A stretch of DNA of 64,000 nucleotides from Achromobacter spanius (lineage in GTDB: Bacteria > Pseudomonadota > Gammaproteobacteria > Burkholderiales > Burkholderiaceae_B). Of the stretch, positions 1 to 7,336 are shown piece by piece. Under the pieces are notes generated by a model. That model had not been told where the DNA came from. It was given only the letters and a program-made list of their open reading frames with translations, and did no database searches. The translations under genes and the position numbers were made by a program. Within the stretch, counting starts at the first letter, position 1; every line of letters starts with the position of its first letter. The stretch spans positions 6,623,824 to 6,687,823 of the forward strand of contig NZ_CP034689.1 of the NCBI RefSeq assembly GCF_003994415.1, given 5' to 3'.

Positions 1-92
1 CAAGGCGTACTGTCAAAGATTTTTGTAAGTCCGGCGACGCGGCAAGCAACAGCGAAAAGCCGGCAAAAGGCGGGGATTTACACGCCGCTTGT

Positions 93-115
93 GAAAAATG
101 GGGCCGCGTAGCGGC
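93..115 (-). terminator. weak candidate terminator after the first response regulator
   Basis: A 5-bp GC stem (103-107 with 111-115) is followed on the minus strand by a short T run (93-97). It lies about 110 bases beyond the stop of the regulator ending at 223. The stem is short, so this is only a candidate. Nothing else is recognisable in bases 1-222. Confidence 0.3.
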
Positions 116-222
116 AAAGATCTGAAATGCCCGCCTGGCCGAGAACCGCGCCTGCGGCGAGGCGAGCATCGGGTAAACCATGGGAATTCAGCGCAGGCGG
201 CAGTGTAGCGCCAGGTGGCGGC

Positions 223-924
223 TTACCGGTCCGCAAACAAGTAACCGCTGCCGTACACCGTGCGAATCGGCAACATCACCCCCGCCAGTTCGGCTTTGCG
301 ACGCAGGCGGCTGACAATGACATCAATGCTGCGCGACCCACTCGAGCGCACACCACCGCCTTCCACCCGCAGTTCCTCGCCCAGTTCAGAACGCCCGACC
401 GTCCTGCCCGCCACCTCAAGCAGCGACCGTACGATCAGGCGCTCATTGGCCGACAGCGAGATCGTCGCCCCCGACGGGGCAACCAGCGTCCAGCCCTGGT
501 CGCGCAGCTCCCATTGGCCGCTTACCGCGTCCTCAACCGCCGGGGTATCTTGACTGGGGGGAAGGCGCCGCGCCAGCGCCAACAGGATGCATGCAAGTTC
601 GCGCGGGTCCTGGGGATCGGGCAGACAGGCATCAGCGCCACTTTGCAGGCAACGCAACCGACTATCCACGGAAACGCCCTTGCCTGTCACCACGATGCCC
701 ATGGGCGAAGACCCGTGCAACCGGGCCACGAGCGCGTAACCGATTTCGCCCAACGTCCCAACGTCCAGGACGACGGCATCGTAGACACCGCTATTGAGCA
801 ATCCGAACAGTTCGAGAGAAGTCGAACAGCCCCGTGCGGAAATGCCGGCTTGCAGCAGGGCGGACACGGCGGCGTTTCGAGCGACCTCGTCCGGCGACAT
901 CATTAATATGCGTAATTGATTCAT
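223..924 (-). CDS. OmpR-type response regulator with a degenerate receiver domain
   Basis: A 233-residue protein with an N-terminal receiver fold (about 4-118) and a C-terminal winged-helix DNA-binding domain (about 130-232, ending in the typical YGSGYLF strand). A probable phospho-acceptor Asp54 is present in VVLDVG. The acidic pair near the N terminus is weak (SPDE), and the conserved Lys of the usual KP motif is replaced (LPDPQDP), so control by phosphorylation is doubtful. It is divergent from the second regulator at 1184, with about 260 bases between them. The link to the downstream sensor genes is inferred from position. The winged-helix assignment is firm; target genes are unknown. Confidence 0.85.
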   Translation of the reverse strand: MNQLRILMMSPDEVARNAAVSALLQAGISARGCSTSLELFGLLNSGVYDAVVLDVGTLGEIGYALVARLHGSSPMGIVVTGKGVSVDSRLRCLQSGADACLPDPQDPRELACILLALARRLPPSQDTPAVEDAVSGQWELRDQGWTLVAPSGATISLSANERLIVRSLLEVAGRTVGRSELGEELRVEGGGVRSSGSRSIDVIVSRLRRKAELAGVMLPIRTVYGSGYLFADR

Positions 925-1004
925 GGCAATCTCAACCCCCTAACCACACCGCCCACGCGACCGCTTGTGACGTTGCACGTAGGACGATTGAGACAGTGTG
1001 GCGC

Positions 1005-1020
1005 GTTGTTACGCAACAAC
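1005..1020. promoter_or_regulatory. inverted repeat in the divergent regulator intergenic region
   Basis: GTTGTT-ACGC-AACAAC lies between the two divergent regulator genes (925-1183). It could be an operator for one of them. No clear promoter pair was assigned here, and the function is inferred from position only. Confidence 0.3.
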
Positions 1021-1183
1021 TCCAGTCAAGATTCGTTAACTTTGCAATGTTTGACAGTTCTTGCCACAACGTAGCCAGCCGTGCCGCCGCGCGAGTTATC
1101 ATTCGTTTACATAAATTCGCTCACCTTTGCAGCAGGGGCGCCAGCGGCGTTCTTGCGCAGCAGACCTCCGCGAGACTTTCCCG

Positions 1184-1900
1184 ATGAAGATTGCGTCGCT
1201 GGAAGACGACCTTGACCAAGCCCGGCGCATCCACCAAGTGCTGACTGCCGCAGGGTACACCTGCTCCAGTTATCACCAGAGCCGCGACCTGTTGGCTGCG
1301 TTGCGCTCGCAGCGCTTCGATCTCGTGCTGCTGGATTGGCACCTGCCGGATATCGATGGCGACGATGTGGTGCGCTGGCTGCGCGCCAACATCGGTCCTC
1401 GCGTCCCCGTCATTTTCCTCACCAATCGGTCTTCTGAAGACGACCTGGTGGAAGGGCTGCGCGCCGGCGCCGACGATTACATCGTCAAACCGCTGCGCCC
1501 CCTGGAATTGCTGGCCCGCGTGGCCGCGTTGTTGCGACGTAGCCAGATCGCCGAACCAGCCGATGACACTTTCGACGTCGCGCACTACCGCATCGAGCCC
1601 GCCGCAAGAGTGATCTCGCTACACGGCGCCGCCGTGTCGCTGGCGCCCAAGGAGTTCGAACTTGCGTTGCTGTTCTTTCGCAACCTGGGCCGGCTCATGT
1701 CGCGCGATGTGATCGCCGAATGCGTGTGGAACCGCGAGATTCCCGCGACCTCCCGCACCTTGGATACGCACCTGTCCAACATTCGCCAGAAACTCCAGCT
1801 ACGCCCCGAACACGGGGTGCGCCTCAGTTCGTCCTATGCGCTGGGTTACCGGCTGGAACTGAACAGCGCCGTGGAAGACAACCCGGCCAGCCCGTCGTAG
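1184..1900 (+). CDS. OmpR-family two-component response regulator
   Basis: A 238-residue regulator. The receiver is canonical: an acidic cluster EDD at 7-9, phospho-acceptor Asp51 in LLDWHLPD, a FLTNRS switch segment and an IVKPL lysine. The winged-helix output domain (about 135-228) ends in SYALGYRL. An upstream in-frame ATG at 1127 exists, but the start at 1184 (MKIASLEDD) matches the family N terminus. The gene is followed after 34 bases by the LysM-FecR gene and then by a histidine kinase, so the three probably form one transcript and this protein is the likely partner of that kinase. That pairing is inferred. Confidence 0.88.
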   Translation: MKIASLEDDLDQARRIHQVLTAAGYTCSSYHQSRDLLAALRSQRFDLVLLDWHLPDIDGDDVVRWLRANIGPRVPVIFLTNRSSEDDLVEGLRAGADDYIVKPLRPLELLARVAALLRRSQIAEPADDTFDVAHYRIEPAARVISLHGAAVSLAPKEFELALLFFRNLGRLMSRDVIAECVWNREIPATSRTLDTHLSNIRQKLQLRPEHGVRLSSSYALGYRLELNSAVEDNPASPS

Positions 1901-1934
1901 ACGCGACGCGCGTATCCCTGGAGAACCGATTCTT

Positions 1935-3044
1935 ATGAGCCGCTGCCGCGCGCTTTCTTTGCTTGCCTTGCTTTCCTGCCTGTCCGTGTCGGGGGTGGTG
2001 CGCAGCCAGCCTGCGGGGGCATTGGGCGACGACTTCATCTATCGCGTGCGGCAGGGAGACACCCTGATCAACCTGGCCACGCGGTACACCCGCAATCAGG
2101 CGAACTGGACAAAGTTGCAAACCTTGAACAAGGTTGTCACGCCTGAAATGCTGCCCATCGGACTCGAACTGCGGATTCCCCTGTCGATGATCCCCGAGCG
2201 TCCCGCCCAAGCGCGCGTGGTGCATGTCAGCGGACAAGCCGACCTGAATGGCCAGTCCGTGCAATCCGGCACCAGTGTGGCTGAAGGCAGCACGGTAGTG
2301 ACCTCGCCCAACGGCTTTGTGACGCTGGAATTGGCCGACGGCTCCAAGCTCACGCTGCCCGCTGGCGGTTCGGTCGAATTGACCCGGCTACGCCAGTTCG
2401 AAGGCACCGCGCTGACCGACTCCGTCATCCATATTCAACGCGGCAGCGTCGAATCCACCGTCGCCCCCGACGGCCAAGGCGTCGGCCGCTTCGAAATCAG
2501 GACTCCGGTTGCGGTCACAGGCGTGCGGGGCACGCGATTCCGCGTGCAAAGCGGCGCCGGCGGCGTGCACAGTGAAGTGCTGGAAGGCAGCGTGCGGCTG
2601 CAAGCGCATGCGCCAGGCGCTGCGCCCGCCAAACCTGTGTCGGTCGCGCGCGGCTATGGCGCTGCCGTGCGTAATGACGGCAGCGTGTCCGGTGTGCGCG
2701 AGCTTTTGGCCGCGCCGCAACTGAGTCCCCCCATACGCACGGGCGGAGGCACCTGGACCAGCGCCTTCATGCCAGTGGCCGGTGCGCGTGGCTACCTGGT
2801 GCGCGTGTCGCGCGATGCCGAAGGCGCGCTGCCTGTATCTTCGGCTAGCTTCGCCACGACCAACATTCACTTCAGCGCGCCGGGTCCCGGCAAGTTCTAC
2901 GTTTCGGTGCGCGCGGTCGATGATCTGGGCCTGCGGGGGCAAGATGCCGTCGCCACGTTCGAAGGCGCGAACCAACTGATGACCTCGTTCGGCCTGGGGG
3001 TCGGCACCGGCACAGGCGGACTCATCACGCTGACCGAATACTAG
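1935..3044 (+). CDS. exported LysM- and FecR-domain protein
   Basis: A 369-residue protein with an N-terminal signal peptide (about 1-25). A LysM peptidoglycan-binding domain follows (about 36-85, beginning YRVRQGDTL), then a FecR-like domain (about 105-205, including NGFVTLELADGSKLTLP and TPVAVTGVRGTRFRV). The C-terminal region (about 265-345) looks like a fibronectin-III-type beta fold. LysM would anchor it to the cell wall in the periplasm. FecR-type domains are known to transmit envelope signals or to form structural beta-solenoids. It sits between a response regulator and a CHASE2 kinase, so a role in presenting or sensing an envelope signal is likely but unproven. Confidence 0.85.
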   Translation: MSRCRALSLLALLSCLSVSGVVRSQPAGALGDDFIYRVRQGDTLINLATRYTRNQANWTKLQTLNKVVTPEMLPIGLELRIPLSMIPERPAQARVVHVSGQADLNGQSVQSGTSVAEGSTVVTSPNGFVTLELADGSKLTLPAGGSVELTRLRQFEGTALTDSVIHIQRGSVESTVAPDGQGVGRFEIRTPVAVTGVRGTRFRVQSGAGGVHSEVLEGSVRLQAHAPGAAPAKPVSVARGYGAAVRNDGSVSGVRELLAAPQLSPPIRTGGGTWTSAFMPVAGARGYLVRVSRDAEGALPVSSASFATTNIHFSAPGPGKFYVSVRAVDDLGLRGQDAVATFEGANQLMTSFGLGVGTGTGGLITLTEY

Positions 3045-3054
3045 GCCCCGCCCA

Positions 3055-5379
3055 ATGGCCGACGCCCCCGACGCCCTCGACCGGACCTCGCGCTCAGGGC
3101 TGTGGCTGACGGTGATATTGGCGGCATTGGCGGCTCTGCTGGGCTTGTTGAATGGCTTGGGCCGGGTCGATCAGATCCTGTACGATCGCGCCATCACCAT
3201 GAGCGGACGCCCGGCCGACCCGGATATTCTGATCGTCGCCATCGACGACGCCAGCATCGAGACGCTGGGGCGATGGCCCTGGCGACGGGCGATCCATGCC
3301 GCGTTGCTCGACCGTCTGCAAGGCGCACGCGCGGTTGGGTTGGATTTGATCTTCGCGGAAAGCGACACAGTCAATCCCAACGATGACTTGCTACTTGCCC
3401 AGAGCATCCAGCGCAATGGCCGGACGGTGCTGCCAATTGTCCTGGACCGCTTGAACAATCCTTCCGCGATGTCGATGCCGATCCCCGCGCTGGCGCAAGC
3501 CTCAGCGTCAACGGGCATCATCAATGCGCGCGTTGATCCTGACGGCGTGGTGCGTGAAGCCACGTTGACGACCCGATTCGCGGGCAAGCGCTACAACCAC
3601 CTGGCTCTCTCCATGCTGGAGGTCGGGGGCCAAGGCAAAGCGGTGGAACAGTTTCTACAACAGGCGGGTCCCAACGGCGACATCCTGATCCCGTACACGG
3701 GCCCCGCTGGCCACATGCGTACCGTCTCCTACCTGTCCGTCCTGCGCGGCGAACTGAGTCCGGAGGACTTGCGCGACAAGTACGTGCTGGTGGGCGCCTG
3801 GGCGACCGGCTTGGGCGACGCTTACCCAACACCGGTATCGCACGACTTGAGCGGCATGTCGGGCGTGGAGATCATCGCCAACCTGATGCAGTCCGCGCGC
3901 GACGGCGTGTCCTACCATCGTCCGCCCGCCGCCTGGAATGCTCTGTTTTCCGCTTTACCCGTGCTGCTGGCCTGCCTGGCGCTGTGGCGCTTGTCACCCA
4001 AGCGGGCATTGCTTGTCAGCGCTGCGCTCGTTACGTGCATTCTTTTGACAGCGTGGTTGCTGCTGGCCTACGCCAGCTTGTGGTTCGCGCCGACCGCTGC
4101 ACTCGTGGGCGTAGCGCTTTGCTATCCGCTATGGAGCTGGCGTAGCCAAGAGGCGGCGCTGCGCTATATGGACCATGAACTGCGTCGACTGCAGCGCGAG
4201 TATCCCCCCGTCCTGAACGAGGCGCGAGCGCAGTTGACCGGCCCGAATGCATCGCTGGAAAGCCGGGTTGGGGAATTGCAGCGCGCGCTGGAGCGCGTGC
4301 GCAACCTGCGGCGTTTCCTGGCCGATGGACTGGACGGCATGCCCGACGCAACGCTCGTCTTCGACCAGGAAGGGCATATGCAGTTTCGCAACCAGGCCGC
4401 GGTTATGTACTTCCAGCGGCTGGGGATGCGCCCTCCCCGCGTGGGACACCCCGCCACGCATTTGCTTGAGAAGACCATTTCCGACGATACGACGCGACAG
4501 CGCGTGGCCGACGCACTGCGCGGCACGCTGCCCACCAACGACTCATCGCGTTGGACGGCCGATCTGGAAGTGCGTGATCACGCGGGGCGCGACCTGATCT
4601 TGAAGTGCGCGCCGATTCACACCGCCGAAGGTAATTTCGCGGGTACCGTCGCCACGTTGACGGATATTTCGCGGATTCGCCAAGCCGAACGCCAGCGTGA
4701 AGAGACTCTGCGCTTCATCTCGCACGACATGCGCGCGCCACAAAGCTCCATTCTGGCGCTTGTCGAGATGAAGCAGGAGTCCGGCACTCAGGATGGGCAG
4801 GGTGAGACCCTTGCCCGCATCGCCACACTGGCGAACCGTACCCTGCATCTGGTGGACGACTTCGTACATCTGACGCGCGCGGAATCAATGACAATCAGCG
4901 CGGTAGAACTCGATCTGGGTAGTTTGCTGCAAGATGGCGTCGACGAGTTCTGGGCCTCCGCGCACAAACGCGGCATTACGCTGGGCCTGCGCATGCCGCT
5001 GCCCGTTGCGTACACCCGGGGCGATCAGACGCTGCTGATGCGCGCGCTGTGCAATCTGATCGACAACGCCATCAAATACAGCCCGCCGCAGACACGCGTC
5101 GAATGCGGACTAGAGCAGGCGCAGAATTTCTGGCGGGTAACCATCCGGGATCAAGGACAAGGCATTGCCGAATCTGATCTGGCACGGCTGTTCGAACCCT
5201 TTTCGCGCGTGGGCGTCGAGACCCGAAATGACGTGGGCGGCGCCGGACTCGGCCTGGCGTTCGTGCGCACCGTGGCGGAACGCCATGGCGGGACGGTGGA
5301 AGTCAGGAGCGAAATCGGCGTGGGGTCTGCATTTAGCTTATGCCTGCCCGTTGCGCTGGATGCCGAACAAGAGGGCTGA
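3055..5379 (+). CDS. CHASE2-PAS sensor histidine kinase
   Basis: A 774-residue membrane sensor. One N-terminal transmembrane helix (about 15-37) precedes a periplasmic CHASE2 domain (about 40-300), closed by a cluster of transmembrane helices (about 300-365). A coiled linker and a PAS-like domain (about 425-545) follow. The kinase core has the phospho-acceptor His557 in the H box ISHDMRAP, the N box around Asn667-Asn671, and glycine boxes DQGQG and GGAGLGL. It starts 10 bases after the FecR gene and ends 18 bases before the convergent pseudokinase. The likely partner is the intact regulator at 1184. CHASE2 ligands are generally unknown. Confidence 0.9.
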   Translation: MADAPDALDRTSRSGLWLTVILAALAALLGLLNGLGRVDQILYDRAITMSGRPADPDILIVAIDDASIETLGRWPWRRAIHAALLDRLQGARAVGLDLIFAESDTVNPNDDLLLAQSIQRNGRTVLPIVLDRLNNPSAMSMPIPALAQASASTGIINARVDPDGVVREATLTTRFAGKRYNHLALSMLEVGGQGKAVEQFLQQAGPNGDILIPYTGPAGHMRTVSYLSVLRGELSPEDLRDKYVLVGAWATGLGDAYPTPVSHDLSGMSGVEIIANLMQSARDGVSYHRPPAAWNALFSALPVLLACLALWRLSPKRALLVSAALVTCILLTAWLLLAYASLWFAPTAALVGVALCYPLWSWRSQEAALRYMDHELRRLQREYPPVLNEARAQLTGPNASLESRVGELQRALERVRNLRRFLADGLDGMPDATLVFDQEGHMQFRNQAAVMYFQRLGMRPPRVGHPATHLLEKTISDDTTRQRVADALRGTLPTNDSSRWTADLEVRDHAGRDLILKCAPIHTAEGNFAGTVATLTDISRIRQAERQREETLRFISHDMRAPQSSILALVEMKQESGTQDGQGETLARIATLANRTLHLVDDFVHLTRAESMTISAVELDLGSLLQDGVDEFWASAHKRGITLGLRMPLPVAYTRGDQTLLMRALCNLIDNAIKYSPPQTRVECGLEQAQNFWRVTIRDQGQGIAESDLARLFEPFSRVGVETRNDVGGAGLGLAFVRTVAERHGGTVEVRSEIGVGSAFSLCLPVALDAEQEG

Positions 5380-5397
5380 CTCGGCCGGCCTGGAGCC

Positions 5398-6684
5398 TCA
5401 CTGGAAGGTGTGAGAAATTACCGCCGGCTTGCCTGCCTTGATTTCAAGCGTTCCGCGGTAGGGCGGCAGGTCCGCATTGCGCAGCACCACTTGGTACTTG
5501 CCGGGTATCAAGCGTATTTCCTTGACTGGCGGGCTGATGCCGCGCGCCACGCCGTTGACCCATACTTCGCCCCACGGGCGGATGTCCAGGCGCACGCGCA
5601 CGGGCACCCCCATGGGCTTGGGTTTGCTGGCTACCTCGCCGGCCCCCGTGGCCGACGGGGACTGAGCGCCGAGAGTGGCCGTCGCCGACACGGGCTCGGG
5701 TCGCTCGGTCGCCATCTCGGGCGCATTCTGAACGCTGGGTGGTGTAGTCGTGACCGGCTCAGCGGGTTCAACGGAGGGGGCCGGTTCTTGTTGCGGTGCG
5801 GCGGCTGGGATGGCCGCAGCCGTGGACGGCGAAGCGACCGGAGGCATGGGGTGTACGGCAGGCGGGTTAGGCATGACGACTTCGGAACTGGTGATCAGGG
5901 CATTGGGCGCGCCTTTCCCCCAATGAAACCAGCCATAAATGCCAATGCCGATCAAGGCCAGGACGGCCAGCAATCCCAGTAACGGACGACGATTGCGGCT
6001 TGGCTTGCGCGCGGTCGCGACCGGCGGCGGCGTGGCATGGGCGGCGCCGGTGAGGGTGTCTGCCTCGGCGGGAGACGGCTCGATATACGCGGCCACCCCC
6101 AATAGCGCAGCCAGCTCGGCCAGCGTCTGCGGCCGGTCAGTCGGCGTCATCGCCAGGCCGCCGTCAATGACGGACAGAAAATCCGAGTTGTATTTGGACA
6201 AGCCCAGCGACGTCAGAGGCTCATAGGCATCTTCTGCGCGCCGCTCCGGAGCGGGCTGCGGACGACGCCCGGTGACCAAGGCATACATGACCGCGCACAA
6301 AGCGTAGATATCGCTCCACGGGCCACGCGGCCATTCCATGGAATCGGTATATAGCTCAAACGGCGCGAACCCGGGCGTCGGGCTGCGGCTGGCTCGGCGC
6401 GAACGAGCAACCACCAGTTCGGGCAGCAAATGAGCCCGCGCGTTCTCGTCCATCCCTACGGTGTCCAGCGAGATATCGCCGCATATCTCACCCTGGGCGT
6501 GCAGGGCGATCAGGGAAGGCAACAGGTCGGAGACCAGCCGCTTGATGCGAGATTCCGGCACGCCCCCCGCCATGCTGGCGGCGATCGCGCTCAATGGACG
6601 CAAGGCAAGCGGCGCGGCGCCTGAAAACGGCCCACGCGGCGTCAAGAGGCCGGTGGAGGAAGACATGATGGAAATTGCGCTCAT
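5398..6684 (-). CDS. membrane pseudokinase (Ser/Thr kinase C-lobe) with PEGA domain
   Basis: A 428-residue protein from the chosen ATG at 6684 (alternatives 6666 and 6780). Residues about 44-195 match the C-lobe of eukaryotic-type kinases: CGD at 68-70 in place of HRD, an APFE segment ending at Glu110, SDIYALC at 124-130 and Arg184. The glycine loop and the VAIK lysine are absent because there is no N-lobe, and no DFG is found at 81-95 (LLPE there). A transmembrane helix (about 235-252), a Pro/Ala-rich linker and a C-terminal PEGA domain (about 360-427) follow, placing PEGA outside. ATP-dependent catalysis is unlikely, so it is probably a scaffold or sensor. It is convergent with the CHASE2 kinase. 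Confidence 0.8.
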   Translation of the reverse strand: MSAISIMSSSTGLLTPRGPFSGAAPLALRPLSAIAASMAGGVPESRIKRLVSDLLPSLIALHAQGEICGDISLDTVGMDENARAHLLPELVVARSRRASRSPTPGFAPFELYTDSMEWPRGPWSDIYALCAVMYALVTGRRPQPAPERRAEDAYEPLTSLGLSKYNSDFLSVIDGGLAMTPTDRPQTLAELAALLGVAAYIEPSPAEADTLTGAAHATPPPVATARKPSRNRRPLLGLLAVLALIGIGIYGWFHWGKGAPNALITSSEVVMPNPPAVHPMPPVASPSTAAAIPAAAPQQEPAPSVEPAEPVTTTPPSVQNAPEMATERPEPVSATATLGAQSPSATGAGEVASKPKPMGVPVRVRLDIRPWGEVWVNGVARGISPPVKEIRLIPGKYQVVLRNADLPPYRGTLEIKAGKPAVISHTFQ

Positions 6685-6819
6685 GCGCGGACTGATGCGA
6701 AGATGGAATAGTGGGAATATTATCCAATCCGCAACATCAGGACATTGCCGAAGATGTCCGAGCGCATCAGGCTGTGGCACGATGACGCTTCGCCCAATCC
6801 TCCTCCCCCCTTATAAGTT

Positions 6820-7212
6820 ATGAAAATTCGCCTTCTGAGCAGCCTGCTCGGCGCGACAGTAATGCTGGCGGGCTGCGCCGGGATCTCGTCGCGGCCCGAA
6901 AGCCCGCCCAGCGCCGAAGCACTGGCGCAATTGCAACAAGTCCGGGATATCTACGGCGCAGGCCGCTACGGAGAGGTCATCCGAACCGTCGCTACCTCTG
7001 ATGAGTTAGCCTCATCGACCAAGGCGGTGCGCATCGAGGCCTATAAGCTGCAGGCGTTCAGTTATTGCGTCAGCCGTTACGCTCAGCTGTGCGAAGACAG
7101 CTTCGCCCGCATCCTGGCGCTGGATCCTTCGTTTGAACTAGCGCCAAATGAAGCCGGCCATCCGTCCTGGGGCCCCGTCTTCCAGCGGGCCCGGGACCAA
7201 GCCGCGAAGTAG
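6820..7212 (+). CDS. small TPR-like lipoprotein
   Basis: A 130-residue protein with a signal peptide and a lipobox LAGC ending at Cys19, so it should be lipidated. The rest is helical and resembles one or two tetratricopeptide-like repeats (about 35-125), with a pair of Cys residues in SYCVSRYAQLC. Similar small lipoproteins occur beside FecR or CHASE2 genes and in type VI secretion loci (TssQ-like), but no type VI genes are present here, so a specific name is not justified. It is divergent from the pseudokinase and convergent with rpoC through a shared terminator. Confidence 0.75.
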   Translation: MKIRLLSSLLGATVMLAGCAGISSRPESPPSAEALAQLQQVRDIYGAGRYGEVIRTVATSDELASSTKAVRIEAYKLQAFSYCVSRYAQLCEDSFARILALDPSFELAPNEAGHPSWGPVFQRARDQAAK

Positions 7213-7249
7213 ACCCATGCACAATCCGTAAACAAAAATAGCTGAACAA

Positions 7250-7287
7250 AAAAAGGCCGCTGATTTCGCATCAGCGGCCTTTCTGTT
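7250..7287. terminator. bidirectional rho-independent terminator between lipoprotein gene and rpoC
   Basis: A perfect 10-bp stem (7254-7263 with 7271-7280) with a 7-base loop has A residues to its left and T residues to its right. It can therefore end both the plus-strand lipoprotein transcript and the minus-strand rpoBC transcript. Confidence 0.85.
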
Positions 7288-7336
7288 TCCGGTCCCCGCG
7301 CCGAGCCTGCGCGCGGGGATCTGTCCGGGTTTCCGC

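Noticed and set aside
6820..7212. Naming the small lipoprotein TssQ of a type VI secretion system
   Set aside because: The size and TPR-like look are similar, but no type VI genes occur in the window, so the name would be unsupported.
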